NCBI RefSeq assembly: GCF_016009175.1
Contig: NZ_JADUCM010000003.1
Location: forward strand, 62,001-126,000
DNA from: Pseudomonas alkylphenolica
GTDB taxonomy: Bacteria; Pseudomonadota; Gammaproteobacteria; Pseudomonadales; Pseudomonadaceae
Length of the DNA stretch: 64,000 nt
Direction: 5' to 3'
Each line of letters opens with the position of its first letter. Position 1 is the first letter of the stretch. Of this stretch, positions 1-12,380 are shown piece by piece. The notes under the pieces were generated by a model that had not been told where the DNA came from, did no database searches, and saw only the letters and a list, made by a program, of their open reading frames with translations. The position numbers were made by a program, and so were the translations under genes.

Positions 1-195
1 GACTCCGGATGCGCACTATAAGCCCGACGCCCGGAGGGCGGCTAGCATGCCCGCAAATGTGGCAAAGTGCCAGCCCTGTTCGTCGGCGGTTTGCCCAACC
101 GGGCGCATTACGGTAGCTTTGGCCCTTTCCAGGACGCTACGGCTTCCTTCATCTGCATTGCACCCATTTTTTCGTCTCTGACGCTAGGTTTTTCC

Positions 196-3937
<3,742 letters not shown>

Positions 3938-4003
3938 GGTGGTCTCCTGTGCAGTGAGACCATGCTGACAGATCCCGCGTCGAACGGGCTGCCTGCTTGC
4001 GAC

Positions 4004-4360
4004 CTATTTGCGTCGATAGGCGCGGGCGGCGTCGCGATCCTTTTCTTCCTGCCATTGCTCGTCGCGCTCGTCCCAGTGGCGTGCCTGGTACTCCTGCAGG
4101 TCCTGGCTCTCCTGCATGGCGTGGCACTGGCGAAAGCCATCGTCCCAACCGGTTTCGTACTGACGGTTGTGCAGATAGCGCGGCACGTCTTTGCGAAAAT
4201 CCCCGGCCATCACCCCGGCCGCCTGGCGGCCGCTGCTGCAGCCGTCCTGAAAGCCGTCAGCATACGCCGGTGGATAGCCTTGATTGATCAATTGCTCGTG
4301 GGTTGTCTGGCAACCCGTCAGCAGCACCGCCATCCCCAACAACACGCCATACCGCCACAT
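4004..4360 (-). CDS. Small lipoprotein of unknown function
   Basis: The product has 118 residues and begins with a lipoprotein signal: MWRYGVLLGMAVLLTGC, where LTGC is the lipobox and C17 the predicted lipidated residue. The mature part is hydrophilic, with paired motifs YADGFQDGCSSG and YETGWDDGFRQC that look like two copies of a short glycine/aspartate repeat, then a Glu/Gln-rich charged tail. I do not recognise a named family. It lies upstream of the Gre-like gene on the same strand with a gap of 66 bases, and downstream of the DUF4105 gene. The export signal is clear; the role is unknown. Confidence 0.78.
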   Translation of the reverse strand: MWRYGVLLGMAVLLTGCQTTHEQLINQGYPPAYADGFQDGCSSGRQAAGVMAGDFRKDVPRYLHNRQYETGWDDGFRQCHAMQESQDLQEYQARHWDERDEQWQEEKDRDAARAYRRK

Positions 4361-4448
4361 AAGTCAGACTCTCCGTTTGCCGGGGAAAGTCTAGTGGGGG
4401 AGTTGTCGGTGCCGTGTCAAAAGGACGTGAAGCCATCGCGCAAAACCC

Positions 4449-4470
4449 GTGGGAGCGGATTTATCCGCGA
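4449..4470. repeat. REP-like palindromic element (single copy)
   Basis: The motif GTGGGAGCGGATTTATCCGC matches a pseudomonad REP half element with a short inverted repeat (GCGGAT / ATCCGC). It lies between the DUF4105 stop and the start of the lipoprotein gene. Confidence 0.6.
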
Positions 4471-4475
4471 CCGGC

Positions 4476-6338
4476 TCAATAGTGATACCACTTCACCTCC
4501 AGCATCACCTCATTTTGCGCGGTGGCCAGCTGGCTGAACTCGCGTTTGGCACTGAGTCTCAGGCCCAGGTTGCGTGACAGCTCCCATTGCTGGTTCAGAC
4601 TCAGGCTGCGGCGCACCTCGCCATTGGTGAAGTAGTCCCCCTTGGCTTCCAGGGTGAAGTTACCCAGCGGGTTGCGCCAGAGCAGCCCGGTATTGAAGCC
4701 GGCTGCGGGAGCAATGAACTGGGCGAAGTCGTTGTTGTGCTCGACCCGAACCGTACCCAGGGCAAACCCCAGCATATCGTCGGTCAGTTGCCAGGTACTG
4801 CCGGCGCCGCCGTTGACGTGGCTGACCAGCACTTCATCGTCATGCTTGCCCAGCACCCGCTCCAGGCCGCCGGTAACCTGCCACGACCAGGGTTGCAGCA
4901 GGTCGTTGCGTGGCGTTAGCGAGCGGATGGTGGCGAGGTCTAATCGCTGGACCTGCCAGTCGTTGTTCTCGTACTGACGCACCTTGAGCTGAAGAATCTC
5001 GATCTGTGCACCCAGCGGGAAGCCATAGGCATTGTCGTTGAGGTCGTGATAAGCCATGCGCAGGCCGTACTCCGCAAACGCGCGGTCTTCGCGAGTGCCA
5101 GCGCCCAACTGCCAGGTGCGTGAGTCGTGGCCGTCCTCGGGCAGTCCCGGGCGTTCAACCTCCAGCTCCGGCGGCGGATTGCGGTTGATCGCCCGCAGCA
5201 GTTCGAAGCTGCGCTTGCTGCGCTCGGGGTCGCGCTCGCGGCCGTTGGCGCGGTAACGCTCTAGACGGTAGGCGGCGTCTTGCACCAGCGCCTGACGTTC
5301 CCGGGGCAGGGCGGTGAATTCAGGGCTTTGCAACTGTGCGGTGTCGGCACTGACGGCCAGTACCTGTTGTTGTTCGTTGTCGTCCAGCGGTTTGGCCCGT
5401 TCCAGCAGCTCGCGCTCGCGGGACGGGCGGTAATCGATACGTTCGACAAGGCCGGACTCCTTCACCGCCTTGACCGTGTCGGTAGGAATCGCCGTCAGCG
5501 GGAACTGCGAGGTCAGGTCCAGGCTCGGGCGGGCGACCTGGAGCAACTCCAGCAGACGGTAGGAGCAGTTCTCGTCGAAAAAGAAGTAGTCGAACTGGAT
5601 CTGTTTGAGCTCCCAGACATGCTCGACCATGCGCCCGGTTTCTTCCGGGGTCAGGTTCAGCCGGTATTCCCACAGGTCGCGGTTTTCCAGGCTGCGGTAC
5701 TCGGAGAGCTTTTCCTGGTAGGGCACCAGGGCGAACAACCCGGGGTAGCCGCCCATCAAGCCCTTCCAGGCGTAGAGAATACTGTTGTCGCTACCTTCGA
5801 TGTAGGCACCAAAGTTGATCGCGTAGCTGAGCAGGGCGGTGTCGTTGGTTTGCACGTCGGCCTGGTCGATGCGCAGCAAAGTGTGGCCGAACATCGAGGA
5901 GGGGCTATTGAGGTAGGCCGCGGGGAAGATCATCACTGCGCTGTGCGGGGCAATGTCCTTGAACCACTGGGTGTATTCCTTGCAATCCGGTGCCGGCAGG
6001 TCGTCGAGCTGCAGTTGCTCGCGTAGCCAGCGGGTACGCGCAGGGAACACGCACTGTGCGTGTTTGTCGCCGAGGCTGGCTGGCGCATACAGGGCCTGGA
6101 GCGTAGCGCGCAACTCCTGGTCGGGGTGGTGCGCACCGTCTTCGGCAAGGAAAAACTGCCGGTCATCGACGTAGCTGCGCCAGCCACCAAGCTTGGCCGT
6201 TTCATAGTGCCCCAGGGCGATCCAGTAACGGTCGGCCGCCAGTTGCGCAAGGCGTGCATCATCGAACGAAGGGGTAGCGTGGAGCGGGGCGCAAACACAG
6301 AGCGCCAGGTAAGCAAGGCGTTTGAGCATGTCGGGCAA
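4476..6338 (-). CDS. DUF4105 envelope protein
   Basis: This is a 620-residue exported protein. Residues 1-21 form a signal peptide ending LHA. The segment from about residue 110 to 290 matches what I recall of the DUF4105 (Lnb N-terminal, periplasmic) domain: AYLNSPSSMFGHTLLRI, YAINFGAYIEG, KGLMGGYPGLFALVPYQEKLSEY and FFFDENCSYRLLELL, with conserved His, Cys and Asn that suggest a papain-like fold. The C-terminal third alternates short hydrophobic strands and ends in an aromatic segment (LEVKWYHY), consistent with a beta-barrel or outer-membrane-associated region. A catalytic role is inference from the conserved Cys/His pattern; the substrate is unknown. A stem-loop separates it from the upstream DUF3015 gene. 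Confidence 0.82.
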   Translation of the reverse strand: MPDMLKRLAYLALCVCAPLHATPSFDDARLAQLAADRYWIALGHYETAKLGGWRSYVDDRQFFLAEDGAHHPDQELRATLQALYAPASLGDKHAQCVFPARTRWLREQLQLDDLPAPDCKEYTQWFKDIAPHSAVMIFPAAYLNSPSSMFGHTLLRIDQADVQTNDTALLSYAINFGAYIEGSDNSILYAWKGLMGGYPGLFALVPYQEKLSEYRSLENRDLWEYRLNLTPEETGRMVEHVWELKQIQFDYFFFDENCSYRLLELLQVARPSLDLTSQFPLTAIPTDTVKAVKESGLVERIDYRPSRERELLERAKPLDDNEQQQVLAVSADTAQLQSPEFTALPRERQALVQDAAYRLERYRANGRERDPERSKRSFELLRAINRNPPPELEVERPGLPEDGHDSRTWQLGAGTREDRAFAEYGLRMAYHDLNDNAYGFPLGAQIEILQLKVRQYENNDWQVQRLDLATIRSLTPRNDLLQPWSWQVTGGLERVLGKHDDEVLVSHVNGGAGSTWQLTDDMLGFALGTVRVEHNNDFAQFIAPAAGFNTGLLWRNPLGNFTLEAKGDYFTNGEVRRSLSLNQQWELSRNLGLRLSAKREFSQLATAQNEVMLEVKWYHY

Positions 6339-6374
6339 CTACGTCTGAATGATGCCGATAGAGGCAGGAAACAT

Positions 6375-6396
6375 CCCGCCCCCCGGGAGGGGCGGG
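6375..6396 (-). terminator. Stem-loop between DUF3015 and DUF4105 genes
   Basis: An 8-bp GC stem (CCCGCCCC / GGGGCGGG) encloses a 6-base loop just after the DUF3015 stop on the minus strand. No T run follows, so it may only attenuate. Confidence 0.5.
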
Positions 6397-6406
6397 AAGG
6401 CCGAGC

Positions 6407-6895
6407 TTAAGCCGGGGTTGCGTATTTGGCCAGGCGTGGATCGGCCTTGAGTACGGCCAGGGTGTTGCTGTGGACATCGTCGGCGGTGGCGTCTGCCGAG
6501 GTGAAGATCTGCTGGAAGTGCTCGTGGGTGACAGCGGCGAAGTGCGCGCGGTCTTGCGGAGCGACACCGAGGACCACGGCATAGGTCGTCAGGGCTTCGC
6601 CCTGGCCTTTGGCCATGTCTTCGGACAGTTCGTTCATCATGCCATTCATGGCAATCCAGGATTTGCCACCGTAGGTCAGCGCGGCGTTGGTCGAGCAACC
6701 GTTGGTGCCCGAGGTCATGCCGAAGGTGGCGTTGCCGGAGGTGCCGTTGGTGGTGGAGGCGAGGAAGTGGGCGGGGGTGCCGCGCTGGCCCTCGAACAGC
6801 ATGTTGCCCCAGCCGCAATCCGGGCCGCCCGGGGCCTGGGCCATGGCATTGATGGAAACCGCGGTGAACAGAGTACCCAGAAGAATCCGTTTCAT
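6407..6895 (-). CDS. DUF3015 family exported protein
   Basis: The product has 162 residues, with a signal peptide (MKRILLGTLFTAVSINAMA, cleavage near residue 19). The mature part opens GGPDCGWGNMLFEGQRGTPAHFLA and contains TSGTNGCSTNAALTYGGK, which matches my memory of DUF3015 proteins of pseudomonads; two Cys may form a disulfide. The remainder is helical and acidic, ending in a segment with conserved His near a proposed HFQQIF motif. The function is unknown and location should be periplasmic. It is transcribed in the same direction as the DUF4105 gene downstream, with a hairpin between them. Confidence 0.8.
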   Translation of the reverse strand: MKRILLGTLFTAVSINAMAQAPGGPDCGWGNMLFEGQRGTPAHFLASTTNGTSGNATFGMTSGTNGCSTNAALTYGGKSWIAMNGMMNELSEDMAKGQGEALTTYAVVLGVAPQDRAHFAAVTHEHFQQIFTSADATADDVHSNTLAVLKADPRLAKYATPA

Positions 6896-7173
6896 AGCTT
6901 TGTTCTCATTCTAGTCATCGATAGCAAAGGTCAGGGTTGTCTGGCACCTGGATCGGTACCAGTTGCCAAGGGCCGGGCAGGTCTATACCCGGCCGCGCAG
7001 CTTGGAGTTTAGGCACGATCTAAGGGTTCCGTGGTTTATTGCCAAAAATTGCTTGAAAAAATTGACGCCGGACAGGTTTGGGACATGCGACATATTGTGC
7101 CGATGAGCCTTGCAAGGCGCGGGCAGGCGGCGCCAGAATGCCGTCATCTGCCCCGCCGAAGTAAGGAAGCCCG

Positions 7174-9612
7174 ATGCCCGATCCTGTTGCTGCGAGCCTG
7201 CGTCTTGCGCCAGAAGCCTTGACCCGGCCGTTTTCCGCCGAACAGTTCGCCTTTTCCACCACCAATGATCTGGAGCCTTTTCGCGGTGTGCTTGGCCAGG
7301 AACGTGCTGTCGAAGCCTTGCAGTTTGGCGTCGCCATGCCCCGTCCCGGATACAACGTGTTTGTCATGGGTGAGCCCGGCACCGGGCGTTTTTCGTTCGT
7401 CAAACGTTACCTCAAGGCGGAAGGCAAGCGCCTGCAGACGCCAGCCGACTGGGTGTACGTCAACAATTTCGACGAGCCCCGTGAGCCGCGCGCCCTGGAG
7501 CTGCCGCCAGGCAGCGCGGGCGCGTTCATCAGTGATGTTGGCGGGCTGATCGACAACCTGCTGGCGACCTTCCCCGCAGTGTTCGAACACCCGTCGTACC
7601 AGCAGAAAAAGAGCGCTATCGATCGCGCATTCAACCAGCGTTATGACCGTGCTCTGGATGTGATCGAACGGGCTTCGCTGGAAAAAGACGTGGCCCTGTA
7701 CCGCGACAGCAGCAATGTCGCCTTTACCCCGATGGCCGACGGCAAGGCGCTGGACGAGGCAGAATTCGCCCAGCTGCCGGAAGCCGAGCGTGAACGCTTT
7801 CATGACGACATCGCCGAACTGGAGGAGCGCCTTAACGAGGAGCTGGCCAGTCTGCCGCAATGGAAGCGCGAGTCGAACAATCAACTGCGTCAGCTGAACG
7901 AAGAAACCATCACCCTGGCACTCCAGCCGTTGTTGTCCCCGCTGTCGGAAAAGTATGCGGAGAACGCTGCGGTGTGTGCCTACCTGCAGGCCATGCAGGT
8001 CAACCTGTTGCGCACCGTGGTCGAGCAACTGGTCGATGACAGCAAGACCGACGCCCAGGCGCGCAAGCTGCTGGAAGAGCAGTACGCACCGAGCCTGGTA
8101 GTGGGGCATCACGTCAGCGGCGGTGCGCCGGTGGTGTTCGAGCCGCACCCGACCTACGACAACCTGTTCGGCCGTATCGAATACAGCACCGACCAGGGCG
8201 CGCTGTACACCACTTACCGGCAACTGCGCCCGGGCGCCTTGCACCGGGCCAACGGTGGTTTCCTGATCCTTGAAGCGGAGAAGATGCTCGGTGAGCCGTT
8301 CGTCTGGGATGCGCTCAAGCGCGCCCTGCAGTCGCGCAAGCTGAAGATGGAATCGCCGCTGGGTGAGTTCGGTCGCCTGGCGACCGTCACCCTCAACCCG
8401 CAGATGATCCCGCTCAACATCAAGGTGGTGATCATCGGCTCCCGCCAGCTGTATTACGCCTTGCAGGACCATGATCCGGACTTCCAGGAGATGTTCCGGG
8501 TACTGGTGGACTTCGACGAAGACATCCCGATGGTCGACGAGAGCCTGGAGCAGTTCGCCCAGTTGCTCAAGACACGCACCAGCGAAGAGGGCATGGCACC
8601 GCTGAGCGCCGACGCCGTGGCGCGCCTGGCGACGTACAGTGCACGCCTGGCCGAACACCAGGGGCGGTTGTCGGCACGCATTGGCGACCTGTTCCAGCTG
8701 GTCAGCGAGGCGGACTTCATTCGCCACCTGGCCAACGACGAGATGACCGATGCCGGGCACATCGAACGTGCCCTCAAGGCCAAGGCCACCCGCACGGGCC
8801 GCGTGTCGGCGCGGATTCTGGACGACATGCTGGCCGGGATCATCCTGATCGATACCGAAGGCGCCGCAGTGGGCAAGTGCAACGGTCTGACCGTGCTGGA
8901 AGTCGGTGATTCGGCCTTTGGCGTACCGGCGCGCATCTCGGCCACGGTGTACCCCGGCGGCAGCGGCATCGTCGATATCGAGCGTGAGGTCAACCTCGGC
9001 CAGCCAATCCACTCCAAGGGCGTGATGATCCTGACCGGCTACCTGGGAAGCCGCTATGCCCAGGAGTTCCCGCTGGCCATTTCGGCGAGTATCGCCCTGG
9101 AGCAGTCCTACGGTTATGTGGACGGCGACAGTGCGTCGCTGGGCGAGGCCTGCACGCTGATTTCGGCGTTGTCGAAAACCCCGCTCAAGCAGTGTTTCGC
9201 CATTACCGGTTCTATCAACCAGTTTGGTGAAGTGCAGGCGGTCGGCGGGGTCAACGAGAAAATCGAGGGCTTCTTCCGGCTCTGCGAAGCACGCGGCCTG
9301 ACCGGTGAGCAAGGGGCGATCATCCCGCGGGCCAACGTCGCCACCCTGATGCTTGATGAACGGGTATTGCAGGCCGTGCGTGCCGGTATGTTCCACGTCT
9401 ATGCAGTCAGTCAGGCCGATGAGGCGCTGAGCCTGCTGGTCGGTGAACCGGCGGGTGAGCCGGATGCCGACGGCGAGTTTCCCGAAGGCAGCGTCAACGC
9501 CCGGGTGGTCGAGCGCTTGCGGGACATCGCCGAAATGCTCAGCGAGGAAGAACTCAAGGAGGCCGAAAAGGAACAGGCCGAGCAAGCCCTGGCGCAGGTC
9601 AAACCAACCTGA
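7174..9612 (+). CDS. Lon-family ATP-dependent protease (YcbZ/LonB-like)
   Basis: The 812-residue protein fuses an AAA+ region to a C-terminal S16 (Lon) protease domain and lacks the Lon substrate-binding N domain. The proteolytic dyad is visible: S653 in DGDSASLG and K696 in GGVNEKIEG, 43 residues apart exactly as in E. coli Lon (S679/K722). The P-loop is degenerate, GEPGTGRF at residues 66-73, with Arg where Lys is expected; a Walker B-like GGFLILEAEKML follows later. This organisation fits the YcbZ-type Lon paralogues of proteobacteria, whose substrates are poorly known. AAGGAA lies 6 bases before the ATG. The C terminus is strongly acidic (EEELKEAEKEQAEQ). Confidence 0.88.
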   Translation: MPDPVAASLRLAPEALTRPFSAEQFAFSTTNDLEPFRGVLGQERAVEALQFGVAMPRPGYNVFVMGEPGTGRFSFVKRYLKAEGKRLQTPADWVYVNNFDEPREPRALELPPGSAGAFISDVGGLIDNLLATFPAVFEHPSYQQKKSAIDRAFNQRYDRALDVIERASLEKDVALYRDSSNVAFTPMADGKALDEAEFAQLPEAERERFHDDIAELEERLNEELASLPQWKRESNNQLRQLNEETITLALQPLLSPLSEKYAENAAVCAYLQAMQVNLLRTVVEQLVDDSKTDAQARKLLEEQYAPSLVVGHHVSGGAPVVFEPHPTYDNLFGRIEYSTDQGALYTTYRQLRPGALHRANGGFLILEAEKMLGEPFVWDALKRALQSRKLKMESPLGEFGRLATVTLNPQMIPLNIKVVIIGSRQLYYALQDHDPDFQEMFRVLVDFDEDIPMVDESLEQFAQLLKTRTSEEGMAPLSADAVARLATYSARLAEHQGRLSARIGDLFQLVSEADFIRHLANDEMTDAGHIERALKAKATRTGRVSARILDDMLAGIILIDTEGAAVGKCNGLTVLEVGDSAFGVPARISATVYPGGSGIVDIEREVNLGQPIHSKGVMILTGYLGSRYAQEFPLAISASIALEQSYGYVDGDSASLGEACTLISALSKTPLKQCFAITGSINQFGEVQAVGGVNEKIEGFFRLCEARGLTGEQGAIIPRANVATLMLDERVLQAVRAGMFHVYAVSQADEALSLLVGEPAGEPDADGEFPEGSVNARVVERLRDIAEMLSEEELKEAEKEQAEQALAQVKPT

Positions 9613-9620
9613 GTCAATTA

Positions 9621-9657
9621 ACCGGCGCCTCAGCGGTCATGACCGCTGGGCGCCGGT
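9621..9657. repeat. 37-bp nested inverted repeat after the Lon-like gene
   Basis: The outer arms ACCGGCGCC / GGCGCCGGT enclose an inner perfect palindrome CAGCGGTCATGACCGCTG, with a single unpaired T. It starts nine bases after the stop. It could act as a terminator or mRNA 3'-end stabiliser, though no T run follows. Confidence 0.75.
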
Positions 9658-9771
9658 AATCCCACGCAGCAGCAGTTTTCTTCTATTCTTCAGTGCAAGG
9701 ATCGTAGTCATTCCAGGACAGAAACAGCCCTGCCTGCGGGGTTGACTCAGGGTTTATCGAGGATCGACGCC

Positions 9772-10113
9772 ATGCCGCGCAGCCTCAGCCTCACCCGCCA
9801 ATGCCTGGGCCTGGTGACCCGCATTGAATGCAGCATTCGCCCACTGTCCGGCGACAACGGCATGTGGACCCTTTTGTTTGCCGCCGGCATGGCTGGCGAG
9901 CAGCCATCCGCAATCAAGGCCCAAGGGCCGTTTCACGGACCTTTCGTAGCCGAATCGGTGCTCGATGCCATTGTCGACAGCCTGACCCTGCACGGTTATC
10001 AGGTGGCGGATGATCCACAGATATGGTGTGTGCATCTGCAGGCGCAGCTTCGGCGGATCAATGGTGAGCGTGTGCATCACGTCGGTGACTTCCAGTTCCA
10101 TCCGGAAACCTGA
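9772..10113 (+). CDS. Hypothetical protein, 113 residues
   Basis: I do not recognise this gene. The product has 113 residues, no signal peptide and no membrane segment. The sequence alternates short predicted strands and a helix ([21 protein letters not shown]), with a His-rich end ([15 protein letters not shown]). The frame is open upstream to a TTG at 9742, but the ATG at 9772 preceded by CGAGG is the better start. A clear rho-independent terminator follows at 10151-10177, which supports it as a real single-gene transcript. Codon use matches its neighbours. Confidence 0.7.
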   Translation: MPRSLSLTRQCLGLVTRIECSIRPLSGDNGMWTLLFAAGMAGEQPSAIKAQGPFHGPFVAESVLDAIVDSLTLHGYQVADDPQIWCVHLQAQLRRINGERVHHVGDFQFHPET

Positions 10114-10150
10114 CGCTTCACCGCACCACGGCAACACGCCGCGTAATCCT

Positions 10151-10177
10151 CCTGTGGCAGCGTGCCACGGGCTTTTT
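10151..10177 (+). terminator. Rho-independent terminator
   Basis: A 9-bp stem (CCTGTGGCA / TGCCACGGG) with a 3-base loop is followed by a run of five T. It closes the 113-residue hypothetical gene. Confidence 0.85.
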
Positions 10178-10235
10178 CTGTTATGGCTGGCTGTTATACT
10201 CGCGCTCGCTTTTTTCGCCACCTGACGAGTTTTCA

Positions 10236-10724
10236 ATGGAACGTATTATCGAAAATGCGATGTATGCCTCGCGCTGGCTGCTCGCCCCGATCTATTTTGG
10301 TCTGTCGTTGGGCCTGCTGGCACTGGCACTGAAGTTCTTCCAGGAGATCTTCCATGTGCTGCCCAATATCTTCTCCCTTGCCGAAGCCGACCTGATCCTG
10401 GTCATCCTGTCGCTGATCGACATGGCCCTGGTGGGCGGCCTGCTGGTGATGGTGATGATTTCCGGTTACGAGAACTTCGTCTCGCAACTGGATATCGACG
10501 AGGACAAGGAAAAGCTCAACTGGCTGGGCAAGATGGACTCGTCTTCGCTGAAGATGAAAGTCGCGGCCTCCATCGTGGCAATCTCCTCGATCCATCTGCT
10601 GCGGGTGTTCATGGACGCGCGCAACATCGAGACCGAGTACCTCATGTGGTACGTGATCATCCACATGACCTTCGTGGTTTCGGCGTTCGCCATGGGTTAT
10701 CTGGACAAGCTGACCAAGCACTGA
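10236..10724 (+). CDS. UPF0114 (YqhA/TIGR00645) inner-membrane protein
   Basis: The 162-residue product begins [20 protein letters not shown], the typical opening of the UPF0114/YqhA family. Three or four hydrophobic segments are visible, near residues 15-35, 50-75 and 105-155, with a charged cytoplasmic stretch between the second and third ([18 protein letters not shown]). The molecular function of the family is not established. A TATACT -10-like box lies about 35 bases upstream. A strong terminator follows, so it is probably monocistronic. Confidence 0.88.
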   Translation: MERIIENAMYASRWLLAPIYFGLSLGLLALALKFFQEIFHVLPNIFSLAEADLILVILSLIDMALVGGLLVMVMISGYENFVSQLDIDEDKEKLNWLGKMDSSSLKMKVAASIVAISSIHLLRVFMDARNIETEYLMWYVIIHMTFVVSAFAMGYLDKLTKH

Positions 10725-10749
10725 TCCGGCATCCATGCCTGAAACACGA

Positions 10750-10789
10750 CCGCCCGTCCGTTGCAAAACGGACGGGCGGGTGCGTTTTT
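10750..10789 (+). terminator. Rho-independent terminator of the UPF0114 gene
   Basis: A 13-bp perfect stem (CCGCCCGTCCGTT / AACGGACGGGCGG) with a GCAA loop is followed by TGCG and five T. Confidence 0.92.
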
Positions 10790-10872
10790 ACCTTGTGCTT
10801 TGGCGCGTGCTGTACAAAAAATGAACGGTCACTCGTAGTACCCGCTCAACGTTCCAGTAGCGAGGTATCACC

Positions 10873-11178
10873 ATGAACCTTCAACAACTGAGCACCGAGG
10901 CCAGGGCCGGCCATGTCGAAGAACTCAACCTGATCGCCCTGGAAGGCGGCGACTTCATCATCGAGGCCCGGGTAAACGGGCATGCCCATCCACTGGCTGA
11001 CAAGCACGGGCAGCGTGTAAAAGTGCACTCGGTGGTTGACGCACAACGTCTGCTTGATGGCTTGCCTACGGTGCCGATGCACATGGTGCACTGGTCAATG
11101 GACGACGAGATGGTCGGCGGCAGCAATACCGGTGACGGCGACCTTAAAATACCGATGCCCAGACGTTCTGCCTGGTAG
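10873..11178 (+). CDS. Small hypothetical protein (DUF6482-like)
   Basis: The 101-residue protein opens MNLQQLSTEARAGHVEELNLIALEGGDFIIEARV and ends in a basic PMPRRSAW. The pattern of alternating strands and a central VDAQRLLDGL helix resembles small pseudomonad proteins that I recall being grouped as DUF6482, but I am unsure of the number. There is no signal peptide or membrane segment. An appropriately placed AGCGAGG precedes the ATG. It stands alone between the UPF0114 gene and fklB; function unknown. Confidence 0.75.
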   Translation: MNLQQLSTEARAGHVEELNLIALEGGDFIIEARVNGHAHPLADKHGQRVKVHSVVDAQRLLDGLPTVPMHMVHWSMDDEMVGGSNTGDGDLKIPMPRRSAW

Positions 11179-11264
11179 CTGAACAGCACCAGCGCAGTGT
11201 GCTAGGCTGCTCGCCCTTTTCATAAAGGGCGCGGTTGTCGTGCGCCCTGCAGCGGAGCAAGCAA

Positions 11265-11882
11265 ATGTCCGAAATCAACCTGTCTACCGACGAAACTCGC
11301 GTCAGCTACGGCATCGGCCGTCAGCTGGGTGGCCAACTGCGTGACAACCCGCCACCGGGTGTCAGCCTGGACGCCATCCTGGCTGGCCTGACCGACGCTT
11401 TCAACGGCAAAGACAGCCGCGTCAGCGAAGAAGACCTGTCGGCCAGCTTCAAAGTCATCCGTGAAATCATGCAGGCAGAAGCTGCGGCCAAAGCCGAAGC
11501 GGCTGCTGGCGAAGGCAAAGCCTTCCTGGCTGAAAACGCCAAGCGTGACGGCATCACCACCCTGGCCTCGGGCCTGCAGTTCGAAGTGCTGACCGCCGGT
11601 GAAGGCGCCAAGCCAACCCGCGAAGACAGCGTGCGCACCCACTACCACGGCACCCTGATCGACGGCACTGTGTTCGACAGCTCCTACGAGCGTGGCCAGC
11701 CTGCAGAGTTCCCGGTTGGCGGCGTGATCGCCGGCTGGACCGAAGCCCTGCAACTGATGAACGCCGGCAGCAAATGGCGCCTGTACGTTCCGAGCGAGCT
11801 GGCTTACGGCGCTCAGGGCGTTGGCAGCATCCCGCCGCACAGCGTTCTGGTGTTCGACGTCGAGCTGCTCGACGTACTGTAA
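11265..11882 (+). CDS. fklB: FKBP-type peptidyl-prolyl cis-trans isomerase
   Basis: The 205-residue protein matches FklB (FKBP22), which isomerises Xaa-Pro bonds. Residues 1-90 are the helical dimerisation domain (STDETRVSYGIGRQLGGQL, Ala/Glu-rich linker helix). The FKBP domain covers about 100-205 and includes TREDSVRTHYHGTLIDGTVFDSSY, VIAGWTEALQLMNAGSKW and the AYGAQGVGSIPPHSVLVFDVEL ending. No signal peptide is visible, so it should be cytoplasmic. The frame opens at 11235, but the ATG at 11265 with GCGGAG 8 bases upstream is preferred. A stem-loop and a REP pair follow the stop. Confidence 0.93.
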   Translation: MSEINLSTDETRVSYGIGRQLGGQLRDNPPPGVSLDAILAGLTDAFNGKDSRVSEEDLSASFKVIREIMQAEAAAKAEAAAGEGKAFLAENAKRDGITTLASGLQFEVLTAGEGAKPTREDSVRTHYHGTLIDGTVFDSSYERGQPAEFPVGGVIAGWTEALQLMNAGSKWRLYVPSELAYGAQGVGSIPPHSVLVFDVELLDVL

Positions 11883-11889
11883 GTGCTTC

Positions 11890-11906
11890 GAGGGCCTGCG
11901 GCCCTC
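11890..11906 (+). terminator. Stem-loop after fklB
   Basis: A 7-bp stem (GAGGGCC / GGCCCTC) with a TGC loop starts eight bases after the stop. There is no T run, so termination strength is uncertain. Confidence 0.5.
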
Positions 11907-11991
11907 ATCGCCGGCAAGGCCGGCTCCCACAGTGACTGCGCTGATCTGACGATCAACGGGGCCTGTGTGGGAGCTGGCGTAGCCAGCGATG
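11907..11991. repeat. Inverted pair of REP elements
   Basis: One REP copy (ATCGCCGGCAAGGCCGGCTC, from 11907) faces a divergent copy (GTGGGAGCTGGCGTAGCCAG, to 11991) in opposite orientation. The pair lies between convergent genes fklB and the small Fur-boxed gene, the usual position for such elements. Confidence 0.8.
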
Positions 11992-11996
11992 CTTTT

Positions 11997-12245
11997 TCAG
12001 TTCCATTCGGTTCCACCGCCAGGGCGCAATGCCCGGGCGTAGCAGAACAGGAACAGGTTGCGCACCAGTTCCTTGAGCACGATAGGCTCGCTTGAATTCA
12101 GGCCGGTAAGGTCCAGATCACCTTGGTCGCGCAGTTCATCCAGCGCCTCTTCTTCGAGCACCGCACAGACTTCGCCGGTTTCCCGGTGCAGGATGCGCAG
12201 GTAAGGGTGTGGGCGGTCAAGCCAGGCGTCTATCAGATAAGTCAT
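11997..12245 (-). CDS. Small conserved protein, 82 residues, under a Fur box
   Basis: The product has 82 residues, opening MTYLIDAWLDRPHPYLRILHRETGEVCAVLEEEALDELRDQGDLDL and ending FCYARALRPGGGTEWN. No known domain is recognised; it has no signal peptide. The frame runs upstream to 12326, but AAGGAGA lies 6 bases before the ATG at 12245 and decides the start. A Fur-type box at 12272-12290 sits 27 bases upstream of that start, so iron repression is likely. Gene order next to ispB corresponds to what I recall as PA4570 in P. aeruginosa. Function is unknown; a role in iron starvation is inferred from the operator alone. Confidence 0.8.
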   Translation of the reverse strand: MTYLIDAWLDRPHPYLRILHRETGEVCAVLEEEALDELRDQGDLDLTGLNSSEPIVLKELVRNLFLFCYARALRPGGGTEWN

Positions 12246-12271
12246 GGCTATTCTCCTTGGAAGCGTCCAAT

Positions 12272-12290
12272 GAGAATAATTCTTATTATC
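12272..12290 (-). promoter_or_regulatory. Fur box
   Basis: Read on the minus strand, GATAATAAGAATTATTCTC matches the classical 19-bp Fur consensus (GATAATGATAATCATTATC) at 15 of 19 positions, including the whole first hexamer. It lies directly upstream of the ribosome-binding site of the 82-residue gene. Confidence 0.8.
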
Positions 12291-12380
12291 AAAATAGCAA
12301 GAGACTATTGTCAAAAAGTCGCCCAATGGTCATGGGCGAGAGGTTCCGAGGCTGGCAGGCAGCCCCGAAACCGGCGGGGT

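Noticed and set aside
7144..9585. 813-codon open frame antisense to the Lon-like gene
   Set aside because: The opposite strand carries an intact Lon dyad and AAA motifs; this frame is a shadow.
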